Below are positions 15,085 to 23,773 of a DNA stretch of 31,727 nucleotides, one piece after another. The stretch comes from a virus. Numbering within the stretch: the stretch's first letter is position 1; each line of letters starts with the position of its first letter. The notes under the pieces were generated by a model that was given only the letters and a program-made list of their open reading frames with translations, was not told the origin of the DNA and searched no databases. Made by a program: the position numbers and the translations under genes. The stretch spans positions 1 through 31,727 of the IMG/VR virus record IMGVR_UViG_3300013005_000111. One strand, given 5' to 3'.

Positions 15085-17793
15085 TTAAATTGACGCTCTA
15101 ATTGGGAACGGTGGAGTTGTTGTACTTGCGCCTTGCGATCTACTCGATCGGTACACAAAATTTCTTAGTTTTATAGTAGCATTTGTAGCAACGGCTAAAT
15201 TAAAATATATTATCGAATATATTTGACAATACATCCCTTGTCTATCTTCTAGATCCGTGTTATGCATGTTTAAATTAAAAACACCAGATGATATTTGGTT
15301 TGCTGATGTTGCGGTTGGTAAGTTATTCCCTCCAATTAGTGCATAATCTTGAAACGTATTATACAAAGTGGTAGTTGTATTATTATCAAATAAACTACCA
15401 CTAGCTATATAGTGTCTAATTACTAATGATGGCGTTATTGATGACCCAAATGCGCTATTATCTAGTTCCATGGTAAATGAACATTGAATATCAGTTTCAC
15501 CAGGCAATAAATATGTGTGAAACATACTAGCTGTAACAGCATTTGCAATTCCACCATCTATTGTTTGTGCGGTTGTAGATATCTCGTCTGGACTATAATA
15601 TAAAACTCGGCCGATATTGATACCGTCTGCAAATTCATTATTCGAATCAAACAATGTAACACCTGTATTGCTTATTGCCGTAAATTGAGATGCTGTTACT
15701 GATCCATTTGGGTTAAGATGAAATGAACTTGCTGAAATTTCTATGTTTCCATTTGCGCCACTAATGAATGGAGCTGGATATTGTCCAAAGAAAAATCGGC
15801 GAGTTCGTATATCAACTTCACTGTCAGTGGTTGAATATCTAAAATAGCTAGCAGTATTTGCATATAATTCTATTCCTACTCCAGAATATGGAGCTCCGCC
15901 TTTAGTACCCAATGATCCAGACAATGCTGATCCGGACCAAATTAAGAATCCAGGAAACCCTGCTGTGAATCCTTCATATCCTAAAGACCGAATAAATCCA
16001 GTATTTTTATATCCACTTATTGCAATTCCAGAATCCAATGAATCAGCCACATACAATGAACCAGTAAGCATTGAGTATTCGCCATCTACATAACGATTTC
16101 CGCCGTACCAATCTAAGTTGTATACATAGTTAAGTTGTTTGCTTTTTACACCTGCAACATTGTAATATTCAATTTTAAATGAAAGCTGGTTTCCGGCTTT
16201 ATGGGCTGTCGGTACCAATGTTTTCACCCTAGTATAATTAGGAGTATATCCAGCATCATTGTCTGATGTTGTTCGTATATCTGATACTTGCCAATCTCCC
16301 GCCTCTACTACCAACAATAAAACTGCGTTACCAACATTTTCAGTTTCAAAGCTAAAAATTATATCATCAAAACGTTGATTGTTTGTTGTTACTCGAAGTT
16401 CTCCGATACGCTTACCTAGTTTAACCGGTAATTCATTGTTAAAATAATCTGTCGTCGATCCATCAACGGCGCTACCGGATAAGTATATTGATAGCACCGG
16501 ATCCAAATTATTGCTAGTTGAACTTCTTGTTCCTAAGGCATCCAATGTTATTTTATAGGCCGAACTTGATATAAATGCGCCAGAATATATAGATTTTAAT
16601 TGTGCTACATGTACCGCATTTCTAGCTGTGATATTTGTTGAACTAGAAATTACCATGGCATTGTTTATCGAAGAAGTCGACCATAGTAATACGGGTGGTG
16701 TTGTTTCAGTGAAACCTTGATATGTATGGGCTTCCCAATATTCGTTTATAATACTCTGCGATGTAAACAAACCAATATTTAAGTCTGGATATATTGATGA
16801 TGTGCTAGCAACGAATATTTCTGTTTCGCCTAATTCAACATCATTGAGCAATTCCCATGTTCCTATAGTACCATTGTTGTTTGCAAAAACTTTGATTCTA
16901 GATATATCGCCGGTAGCTGGTTCTAGATTATTAATTTGTAAAACTCCGTATGATTCTGAATTTTGTGTTTGAATGTATACCGGAGTTGCTTCATAACTCA
17001 AACTAAATGGAGATGCTGCGAATGATGAGTATGTGTGATTATTCACAGTTGGCGTTAGAACCGTATACTCTTGATCTAACAATGCCGTAGTCGGAGATAA
17101 GATCTTTTTAACCGAAGATGCATATCCTACGTTAGATACGGCGTAATTAGGTGTAGGTAAAGGATTTACAGGGTTTGGTACTGTAATGGTACCAGTCGCC
17201 ATGTCATTTGTGAATGTTCCTCCGGTAATTTCAATGGCTGGTTGTAAATTATATGAAAAATATCTAACAGTTCCAGTATTATAAGTTGGGAACTGTGTTC
17301 CTGCAGGATATGTTCTATCTAGGTGTGGTCCTATTTCTTCATGCAATGTTATTTCTGGCAACGTGTCAAATATAATTTCAGAGATATTTGAAATATTAGG
17401 ATTGACCGGGACAGTGCGAATCCATTTTATATTTGGTTTACCTTGCCATTCTGTTGGACTATATGCCGCTTCAGCAATCAATGTTATGGAACAATCACCT
17501 GGCGATGTTTCTGAATAAATGTAAATTGCAATTACACGGGACTTGTCTTCATCAATATAATCAACAACTTCATGATATATCGGATCTCCATTATAATCTA
17601 AGATCTCAACGTTTAAAAGGCCTCCAACTTTTAAATTTGTTGGATGACCTCGAAGTTTGAATAAATTCTTACCAGCTGTTAACTGTGTTGGAAAATCTGT
17701 TATTTGAAAATAATCAGGCGAAGTTAATGAAGTATCCGTTTGCCATACATCATTAAATTGTAAACCTTTATAAACTGCTTCTTTGCGTTTCAT
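15085..17793 (-). CDS. Large tail fibre or baseplate-type virion protein (902 aa)
   Basis: Very likely a virion surface protein. The 902 residues are rich in Ser, Thr, Gly, Asn and Tyr, with alternating beta strands, few Cys and no enzyme motifs. The N-terminal ~110 residues look like a globular attachment domain (TAGKNLFKLRGHPTNLKVGG ... YHEVVDYIDEDKSRVIAIYI). The middle contains several beta-sandwich-like stretches (around 380-520), and the distal part (about 600-730) has fibre-like text with GSLGTKGG, FFFGQYPAPF and SFHLNPNGSVTASQF. A receptor-contact or fibre role is inferred from composition. The ribosome binding site AGGGTG is close to the ATG, and a TATTTATA element lies 20 bases upstream. 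Confidence 0.8.
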   Translation of the reverse strand: MKRKEAVYKGLQFNDVWQTDTSLTSPDYFQITDFPTQLTAGKNLFKLRGHPTNLKVGGLLNVEILDYNGDPIYHEVVDYIDEDKSRVIAIYIYSETSPGDCSITLIAEAAYSPTEWQGKPNIKWIRTVPVNPNISNISEIIFDTLPEITLHEEIGPHLDRTYPAGTQFPTYNTGTVRYFSYNLQPAIEITGGTFTNDMATGTITVPNPVNPLPTPNYAVSNVGYASSVKKILSPTTALLDQEYTVLTPTVNNHTYSSFAASPFSLSYEATPVYIQTQNSESYGVLQINNLEPATGDISRIKVFANNNGTIGTWELLNDVELGETEIFVASTSSIYPDLNIGLFTSQSIINEYWEAHTYQGFTETTPPVLLWSTSSINNAMVISSSTNITARNAVHVAQLKSIYSGAFISSSAYKITLDALGTRSSTSNNLDPVLSIYLSGSAVDGSTTDYFNNELPVKLGKRIGELRVTTNNQRFDDIIFSFETENVGNAVLLLVVEAGDWQVSDIRTTSDNDAGYTPNYTRVKTLVPTAHKAGNQLSFKIEYYNVAGVKSKQLNYVYNLDWYGGNRYVDGEYSMLTGSLYVADSLDSGIAISGYKNTGFIRSLGYEGFTAGFPGFLIWSGSALSGSLGTKGGAPYSGVGIELYANTASYFRYSTTDSEVDIRTRRFFFGQYPAPFISGANGNIEISASSFHLNPNGSVTASQFTAISNTGVTLFDSNNEFADGINIGRVLYYSPDEISTTAQTIDGGIANAVTASMFHTYLLPGETDIQCSFTMELDNSAFGSSITPSLVIRHYIASGSLFDNNTTTTLYNTFQDYALIGGNNLPTATSANQISSGVFNLNMHNTDLEDRQGMYCQIYSIIYFNLAVATNATIKLRNFVYRSSRSQGASTTTPPFPIRASI

Positions 17794-17813
17794 TACACCC
17801 TATATTCATTTTA

Positions 17814-17821
17814 TATAAATA
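17814..17821 (-). promoter_or_regulatory. TATTTATA element upstream of the 902-aa virion gene
   Basis: The coding strand reads TTAATATTTATATAAAATG, ending 20 bases before the ATG at 17793 and abutting the stop of the gp47-gp46 fusion. The ribosome binding site AGGG lies between element and start. Confidence 0.45.
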
Positions 17822-20800
17822 TTAAGTGTGGGAGATTTGGCTGAAATTATTTATCTTGTTAACTTCTATCAATGAATCAACCATATCTCGCATTGTGTCT
17901 ACATGTGATATTACAATTGAAAAATCAAATTTAGTACGGAAATAATCAAACAAATTAACAACTGCCGCAATGTGTTCTGCATCCAATGAACCCCAACCTT
18001 CATCTATTGCAATGAAATTCGGACGTGGTAAGGCTGAAACATTTATTAAAGCAATGCGTATTGCTAATGAACTAATGAATCGTTCCATTCCGCTAGTTAA
18101 TTCTAAAGGCCAAAAATTATCTTCATCATAAATAATATATCCGTTAATATTTTTGCCATCACTTTGAAGCACCATATTAAAATCAACTACTTGATTCAAT
18201 ACATTGTTAATTTCTGCTTCAATTTTTGGCATAGCCTTTGCAATTAGTTCATATGGAACACCATCTCTTTTAATTGAGTCTAGATAGTATTCATATGCTT
18301 TGTATTCAGTTTCTAATTTCTTGTATGCATCTAATTGTTCAATTGCTGATTTTTTTGTAGTTTTAGCAACTTCAATTTTACCGTGTTTACTGCGAATAGT
18401 ATCTGTAGTTTGTTTTATTAATACGGTTAATGAATCAATTGATTCTTTGCATTTTGCAATTTTACAATCTACTGTTTTATTGTGTTTGATTGCTGATTCA
18501 TTTGCCCGGAAAGATTCTTGTCGCTCTAAACATGTTTCTAATTCAGATTCTCGAGTTTGTAAATCATTTTCTAAAATTTGAATTTGTAGTTCTTGTTTTT
18601 CAATTGACAATCTAGTTGTTTCATGTTGTTGATTGATTTTGATATACTCAGCATGGTCAATTTTAACATTAGCATACATTGCAATTTTTTCAGTTAACTC
18701 AGTTTGGGTTGCCGTTAATTGCGTTAATAAATCTGTATCTGCTGTAATCGTATTTTGTGCTTCAATTGCATTTTGTACGAATATGTTAGATGTACAGTAT
18801 TTGCAGTCTGGATCATATTCGTGGTCGGAAAGATGATCAATTTTTTCTTGCTTTGCATTGATAATTCCTTGTTGTTTTTTAATGCTAGAATTTTGTGTGG
18901 ATAATTTGAGTTCTAGTTGTTCTAATTCTTCTAGCTTGGTTTGTAATGATTCTTGATTGTATTTTCGTTTGTCTCGCTTAATGATTAAATATTGTTGAGT
19001 CGATGCTTCTAAATTTGTTTCAGCAGTATCAATATCAGCTAGCAGTTTGCTAATCTTTTTTGTAAGCTCGGATTCAGTGGCCGACAGTTCATCAATTTCA
19101 GGACCATTATACGTTGTTGGTTGTTTAGTTTCAATTAATTGTACAATCTCAGTTTGTGCTACATTTCGATCTTCTTGATATTGATCTTCTTGTTCTTCTA
19201 ACTCAGTAATTGCTTGTTGATTGTTAGTAATAATACTATCAGCATCATTAATAATAATATCATAGTCCGTTTTCTTGTATGCTTTTAGTTTACCGGCAGT
19301 TTCTTTGCTTTCATCTGATGCTAGTTGATATAGTTGTTCAAATACCGTAATATCTAAAAATTGTGATAGCAAATCTTTTCGTTCACGTTGTGATTTTTCA
19401 ATAAAATTATTATTATCGGCTTGCAATGAAAATGCAGTTAAAATAAAGTCATCATAAGTTCCTAAATAACGACGGATTGATTTATTAGTATCACTTCGTT
19501 CTTCCCCGTTTAAATTTTCAGTGTCAGTATAAAAATCAACTAAAACTTTTACGTGACCATTTTTTTGTTTGATGCCTGTGCGAACAATTGTATAAATAGT
19601 CCCATTCATTTCAAATTTAAACTTGCCGACAAATGTAGATTTTTTATTGTTTAAAACTTCATGTGCTTTACCGGTTTTACTACATTTATCAAAAATAGTA
19701 TAAGTTATTGCATCTAACAATGATGATTTACCAGATGTGTTTGCAGCAAATAAACCACATACGTCTTGTAAGTTTTCAAAATTAATAATGTTGCCTTCAC
19801 CATATGAAAACATGTTGTCAAATTCAAATTGAATAGGATGCCAGGTCATGTGACGAACTGATTCGATTGCTGGCAGTTTTGAATTTATTGTGCGATTAAT
19901 ATGTCTAATTGCATCTGTTTCTTCGGTAGTTGCTTGTGGATGATTTACCGCAATATAATCGGTAATCAATGTATTTTGATATTCTACATCTCTAACATTG
20001 CCAATAGTAAATGAAGATGATGCATTAGTGTCAGGTCCGTTACTACTTCGTTGTATTGTAATATCCTGTACATCATATTTTTTACGAATCGTAGCAATTA
20101 ATTTTTTCATGTCAGCTGCTGCAGTTTCATGAAATTTAATTCTAACACGTGGTTTGTTTGGCATTCGGTGTGGCGATTTTACAATTTTAGTTCCCTCCAC
20201 TTCCAAAGTTACATAGCCATAATCATTTTGTATTTCTACAAATTCGGCAACTCGAGATTCGATATCCCATACTAATATTCCATGGTCTAAGGCTTCTCCA
20301 TGATTTTGTTGAATCAATGAACCTGGGTATGCAATAGTACGAGCGTCATCTAGATATTGAGCTGGTTTATGAATATCGCCTAACAATGTTAAATCATGTC
20401 CTTTAAATAATTCTGTAGTTACATGCTCATTTGATATCTGATACCCTATATCAGTTTTAGCAGTATTAACAGCTCCATGATGCAATGCAATTTTATATTC
20501 CGAATCGAAATCTTTAGCTAGAATGTATTCAGTCGGCGCCACATCTACCGCCATATGATTCCATGTAATACCTCCCAATTCAAACAATCCGTTTTCTTTG
20601 ATGAATGTAATATTTGAATTGTTAATAACATCAAGTACTGGACTTATAGCATCAATTCGATGCATATTGTTTAGGTTCATGTCATGATTACCTAGTATAA
20701 CAATTGTAGGTATTTCAAAGCCATTAAAAAATTCAACTAGCATTTGAACTAGTTCTGGCGACATATCTAATTTGCTATGCACAATATCTCCGGTCACTAC

Positions 20801-20962
20801 CGCAATACTGTTAGGTGTGCTTGTTCTCGCAATATAATCAAACATGTTTTTAAATACTTCGCGGTATTCTTTATGTCGTTTTAATGTACGTATATGTATA
20901 TCTGAAACATGATAAATTTTATCAATTTTATCTATTCCAATATCAATAGTTTTTATGTCCAT
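17822..20962 (-). CDS. 47/46: Fused recombination endonuclease: Mre11 nuclease (gp47) plus Rad50 ATPase (gp46)
   Basis: Processes DNA ends for recombination-dependent replication; in T4 and bacteria (SbcD/SbcC) the two subunits are separate proteins. Here one 1046-residue chain holds both. The Mre11 half (about 1-360) has HVSDIHI (Asp21, His23), VTGDI (Asp59), GNHD (91-94), ALHHG (His161/162) and LLGDIHKP, where the usual GHxH first histidine is Asp196. The Rad50 half (about 371-1046) has a Walker A-like FAANTSGKSS, two long coiled coils around a zinc hook CKYC (720-723), a signature LTSGMERF (955-962), Walker B FIAIDEGWG (Asp987, Glu988) and VISHVD (His1020). The start overlaps the primase stop by ten bases with GGGA upstream, so replication genes are coupled. 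No frameshift or internal stop separates the halves. Confidence 0.93.
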   Translation of the reverse strand: MDIKTIDIGIDKIDKIYHVSDIHIRTLKRHKEYREVFKNMFDYIARTSTPNSIAVVTGDIVHSKLDMSPELVQMLVEFFNGFEIPTIVILGNHDMNLNNMHRIDAISPVLDVINNSNITFIKENGLFELGGITWNHMAVDVAPTEYILAKDFDSEYKIALHHGAVNTAKTDIGYQISNEHVTTELFKGHDLTLLGDIHKPAQYLDDARTIAYPGSLIQQNHGEALDHGILVWDIESRVAEFVEIQNDYGYVTLEVEGTKIVKSPHRMPNKPRVRIKFHETAAADMKKLIATIRKKYDVQDITIQRSSNGPDTNASSSFTIGNVRDVEYQNTLITDYIAVNHPQATTEETDAIRHINRTINSKLPAIESVRHMTWHPIQFEFDNMFSYGEGNIINFENLQDVCGLFAANTSGKSSLLDAITYTIFDKCSKTGKAHEVLNNKKSTFVGKFKFEMNGTIYTIVRTGIKQKNGHVKVLVDFYTDTENLNGEERSDTNKSIRRYLGTYDDFILTAFSLQADNNNFIEKSQRERKDLLSQFLDITVFEQLYQLASDESKETAGKLKAYKKTDYDIIINDADSIITNNQQAITELEEQEDQYQEDRNVAQTEIVQLIETKQPTTYNGPEIDELSATESELTKKISKLLADIDTAETNLEASTQQYLIIKRDKRKYNQESLQTKLEELEQLELKLSTQNSSIKKQQGIINAKQEKIDHLSDHEYDPDCKYCTSNIFVQNAIEAQNTITADTDLLTQLTATQTELTEKIAMYANVKIDHAEYIKINQQHETTRLSIEKQELQIQILENDLQTRESELETCLERQESFRANESAIKHNKTVDCKIAKCKESIDSLTVLIKQTTDTIRSKHGKIEVAKTTKKSAIEQLDAYKKLETEYKAYEYYLDSIKRDGVPYELIAKAMPKIEAEINNVLNQVVDFNMVLQSDGKNINGYIIYDEDNFWPLELTSGMERFISSLAIRIALINVSALPRPNFIAIDEGWGSLDAEHIAAVVNLFDYFRTKFDFSIVISHVDTMRDMVDSLIEVNKINNFSQISHT

Positions 20963-21897
20963 ATCATTCCCATTTTTAAATGCATTAAACCTTCAAATGT
21001 TAATACGTCGGTATCTGCTAATATATTTGTAATTTGTTTGAATCCTAATTCTGATGCATCTTCATTTGCTAGTTCAACAAAGTATACATTTAATCCTTCA
21101 CCCATAAATCGTTGTGCAATTTGTACGGCATTCTTTAAAGCGTCAGCATCTAGACAAATATAAATGTCTCGTACATGCTCTTGAATAATTTTCTTTTGTA
21201 GGGCCGGTTGAATAATTTTACCAAATAATGGAATTGCGTTGCGTTTAATTGCAATTGCATCAAATGAACCTTCGCAAAGTATGATTGGTTCGGCCCAATT
21301 TATAAACATTTCAAACCCTATAATATCTTTTGAAATTTTTGGATTTTTATGTTTTTGTTTGTCTTCTTTATAAAATGCTCTGCTAACAAAATAATTTAAT
21401 TGGCCAGCAGCATCATAGCTAGGAATAATTATTTTGCCAGAATATTCACCAGATTCACAATAACCAATTCTGTATTTTAAAATATCAAACGCCGTGATTC
21501 CTCGTTTTGATAAATAGTGTATTGCGTTTCGATAATCAGGAGTTAGTTTTTTAATCCAAAGTGGTCGATACTGTTCAGGTAGTTGAACTGCGATTGGTTT
21601 CTCGGTAACTGAGTTTTGTGATCGGTACCGGGTTGATTCAACAATTCGTTCTAGTTGTTCAAACTTTTCTTTGGATAAATTTAATTGTTTGAATAATGAA
21701 GAAATACTTCGACCCTTTTTATCCGAAATCCAACAGTGCCAAGCATTTTCACCGGCATGATTAGTGTTGATATTAATTTCTAGTTTGGGTTTGTAATGTG
21801 AAGTAAATGGAGAGAAGAATGCAATATTATCACCAGATGTTGGTTTACCTTTACCAAGTACTGATTCTAATAACTGTAATAATTTAAGATTCTTCAT
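20953..21897 (-). CDS. 61: DNA primase, DnaG/TOPRIM type (gp61-like) with degraded zinc ribbon
   Basis: Synthesises RNA primers for lagging-strand replication. The 314-residue product has a TOPRIM core: IILCEGSFDAIAI (Glu209, Asp213) and YICLDADA (Asp250, Asp252). The N-terminal region follows the layout of the DnaG zinc-binding domain (SPFTSHYKPKLEINI ... WHCWISDKKGRSISSLF), but three of the four expected Cys positions are Ser29, Thr32 and Ser58, leaving only Cys55. A catalytic-domain stretch (KRGITAFDILKYRIGY ... GKIIIPSYDAAGQLNYFVSRAF) lies between. The start lacks any Shine-Dalgarno sequence and is preceded by a 190-base structured spacer. The gene overlaps the gp47-gp46 fusion. No helicase is seen in the window. 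Confidence 0.88.
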   Translation of the reverse strand: MKNLKLLQLLESVLGKGKPTSGDNIAFFSPFTSHYKPKLEININTNHAGENAWHCWISDKKGRSISSLFKQLNLSKEKFEQLERIVESTRYRSQNSVTEKPIAVQLPEQYRPLWIKKLTPDYRNAIHYLSKRGITAFDILKYRIGYCESGEYSGKIIIPSYDAAGQLNYFVSRAFYKEDKQKHKNPKISKDIIGFEMFINWAEPIILCEGSFDAIAIKRNAIPLFGKIIQPALQKKIIQEHVRDIYICLDADALKNAVQIAQRFMGEGLNVYFVELANEDASELGFKQITNILADTDVLTFEGLMHLKMGMIWT

Positions 21898-21941
21898 TAA
21901 TAATAATATAATGAATTACACTGAGTAATCCAATTAAATAA

Positions 21942-21963
21942 TATTATTAATATATTAATAATA
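21942..21963. repeat. 22-bp perfect AT palindrome between the resolvase and primase genes
   Basis: The bases from 21942 to 21963 form a perfect palindrome centred between 21952 and 21953 and made only of A and T (core TTAATATATTAA). It could be a dimer-binding operator, a cruciform or an origin element. In AT-rich DNA some palindromes occur by chance, but 22 bp is long. Confidence 0.5.
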
Positions 21964-21995
21964 GTTAGACACATACATTGCATTCCTGGTCTAAC
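21964..21995 (-). promoter_or_regulatory. Inverted repeat (possible hairpin) upstream of the primase gene
   Basis: GTTAGAC (21964-21970) and GTCTAAC (21989-21995) form a 7-bp perfect stem with an 18-base loop, directly beside the 22-bp palindrome. On the coding strand it is followed by a TATTATTAATA stretch rather than a T run, so it is a weak terminator candidate. It may instead be part of the primase leader or a protein-binding site. Apart from these two repeats the 190-base spacer holds only AT-rich sequence. Confidence 0.4.
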
Positions 21996-22087
21996 GATCG
22001 ATTCAAATAAATTTTCATCAATCTATTAATAAAATGAATTTCATTAATTATACTGAATATATTAAAAATATTTCACAAATCAAACCA

Positions 22088-22570
22088 TTACCTGAAAAAA
22101 GTTTTAATTGTTTTTGGTTCTTCGCCATCTTTTAAACATTCTGCAAACCATTCTGCAGGAATATCTTTTTTGGCTACATGATTTATGCCTAATTTCAATG
22201 CGTGCATTTCATACGTAGTTTTGCTAGCTTTTGATATTTTCTGTGCAGGTGCCTGAAATACCATGCGAATATCAATACCGGGATTGGATGCAAGAACATG
22301 TTTCATTTTAAGTCGGTCAATTGATGTCCAACGTCCCTTTGTTTCGATATACATTAATGAGCCATCGCGTTTAGTAAAAACAAAATCAGGTGTATATTTT
22401 GCTTTGCGTTCTGGTACTATATAATTTAATGTTTCTGTCTCGTAATTCAAAGGATATTCGTAACTTTTTATTTGATCAGCTACCGTATGTTCTAATCCAG
22501 ATTTATATCCATATTTAAGTGCCGCAGCTCTTTTTGAGTTTCCAGAACTATGATAATGATTTTTTGCCAT
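22088..22570 (-). CDS. Holliday junction resolvase, T7 endonuclease I (gp3) family
   Basis: Cleaves branched DNA such as Holliday junctions. The 160-residue product (T7 enzyme: 149) follows T7 endonuclease I along its length: KSGLEHTVADQI with Glu27, KYTPDFVF with Asp62, YIETKGRW with Glu76 and Lys78, SIDRLKMKHV, then GIDIRMVFQAP, LGI and IPAEWF near the end. Those residues correspond to the T7 catalytic Glu20, Asp55, Glu65 and Lys67; the Glu-to-Asp spacing is identical (35). T4 itself uses an unrelated resolvase (endonuclease VII, gp49). The start has the AAAAAGTTATATG leader shared with the bS21 and zinc-ribbon genes and lies ten bases after the previous stop. Confidence 0.92.
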   Translation of the reverse strand: MAKNHYHSSGNSKRAAALKYGYKSGLEHTVADQIKSYEYPLNYETETLNYIVPERKAKYTPDFVFTKRDGSLMYIETKGRWTSIDRLKMKHVLASNPGIDIRMVFQAPAQKISKASKTTYEMHALKLGINHVAKKDIPAEWFAECLKDGEEPKTIKTFFR

Positions 22571-22580
22571 ATAACTTTTT

Positions 22581-23753
22581 TTATTTTATCGGTTTGATGT
22601 CAGAATTATGTACAATCCACATTGTACCATCACTAAGTTTTACATACGATGATTTTGAACCATATGGTTTTACGTAAGTTACAAATAATTCGTCTGGATT
22701 GTTTTTACTTATTCTAGCAACTGTAACATTACCAGTTTTAGTATTTACAGGTTGTTTAATCTTGCCATTGCTTAAATAATATATTGGATAGTCTACATCA
22801 TATTGTTTAAATTGCAATTTATCACCTGTTTTATAAGATACCGCAACTGGTGCAACTGTCGCAGTTGGAACAACTGCAGTTTTGCTGAATTCTTTATTTA
22901 ATTTAGCAATTGCCTCTGCATTTTTTAAAAGAATAGGTTTAGGATTTGTACCTGATTCCCAAGCTTTTTTATTCATTGTATACCATGCATTATCCATATA
23001 AGTATATATATACGGATCTGTATCACCCATTGTTTGCAACACATTGCCATCCGGTTGCTGATATGGATATGTACGTTTTTCTGAAGTTCCAGTTGGATCT
23101 GTTTTTGGGGGCGCAAACAAATTCTGAATCGGAACACCTTTTTCAACTTCGGGCTTATTAATTATCTCTTTTTCTTCCGGTTGGTCAACGGAAGCTGCTT
23201 TAATATCTGCCGCAGTAAATGATTGACCTTCATTCATATTTTTATATTTTGTTTGCTCAGCCGGACTAAGTTGTTTGAATTGAACCAATGTACTAGCTCC
23301 AATTGTATATCTTCGTGCAGTAACAGGTAACTCAGGAATTTCTTCCGGGGCTATATCTCGCCCAGCTTTTGGCTTATCGGTATTAGGATCTGCAGCGACA
23401 CCGGTAGTTGATTTAATTTTTTTAGTTGATGGAACAATCCAAACATTCCATTTCATTCGACGTTCTGAATCTTTAAGATTGACGCTCAAAACATATTTAT
23501 TTTCAGCTTTAGCATATTTACTATACGCACCAACTGTACTATCTGCCGATATAATACCAGGCAATGTATTTAACACATCCGTTTCTGTTGGCAATGGATC
23601 TTTTCCTAGTTTAATTGTATAAACAACTTCAAATGCATATATAGCACCATCGGCTAAAGCTTGATCAAATTCACCCACAGGCTTCATTGCTTGCACAGTA
23701 GCTTTGAATCTTCTAGATTCCAATAAATATTTTTTGATTATCGATTCTAACAT
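22581..23753 (-). CDS. Unknown protein with proline-rich linker (390 aa)
   Basis: I do not recognise the family. The first 15 residues form an amphipathic helix ending YLLES, which resembles the leucine-x-glutamate sites cut by gp21-type proteases. An alpha/beta domain follows (about 20-115, FEVVYTIKLGKDPLP ... WNVWIVPSTKKI). A long polar Pro/Lys/Glu linker (about 120-225) leads to an aromatic segment (DPYIYTYMDNAWYTMNKKAW, about 243-262) and a beta-rich C-terminal domain (about 305-390) that looks SH3-like (YKTGDKLQFKQYDVDYPIYY). An internal virion protein is conceivable but unproven. The ribosome binding site AAGGAAA is optimal and a TATTTATA element is 12 bases upstream. Confidence 0.75.
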   Translation of the reverse strand: MLESIIKKYLLESRRFKATVQAMKPVGEFDQALADGAIYAFEVVYTIKLGKDPLPTETDVLNTLPGIISADSTVGAYSKYAKAENKYVLSVNLKDSERRMKWNVWIVPSTKKIKSTTGVAADPNTDKPKAGRDIAPEEIPELPVTARRYTIGASTLVQFKQLSPAEQTKYKNMNEGQSFTAADIKAASVDQPEEKEIINKPEVEKGVPIQNLFAPPKTDPTGTSEKRTYPYQQPDGNVLQTMGDTDPYIYTYMDNAWYTMNKKAWESGTNPKPILLKNAEAIAKLNKEFSKTAVVPTATVAPVAVSYKTGDKLQFKQYDVDYPIYYLSNGKIKQPVNTKTGNVTVARISKNNPDELFVTYVKPYGSKSSYVKLSDGTMWIVHNSDIKPIK

Positions 23754-23765
23754 AATTTCCTTTTT

Positions 23766-23773
23766 TATAAATA
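23766..23773 (-). promoter_or_regulatory. TATTTATA element upstream of the 390-aa gene
   Basis: The coding strand reads CAATATTTATAAAAAAGG, ending 12 bases before the ATG at 23753, with the ribosome binding site directly after it. It fills the 24-base gap after the kinase-fold gene. Confidence 0.45.

Noticed and set aside
17822-20962. Fusion as a frameshift or assembly artefact
   Set aside because: The frame is continuous, the linker has ordinary composition, and both halves have full sets of motifs in a single reading frame; an artefact remains possible only at the read level.
21898-22087. tRNA or CRISPR array in the AT-rich spacer
   Set aside because: There is no cloverleaf-compatible set of stems, no CCA-type end and no regularly spaced direct repeats; only the palindrome and one inverted repeat are present.
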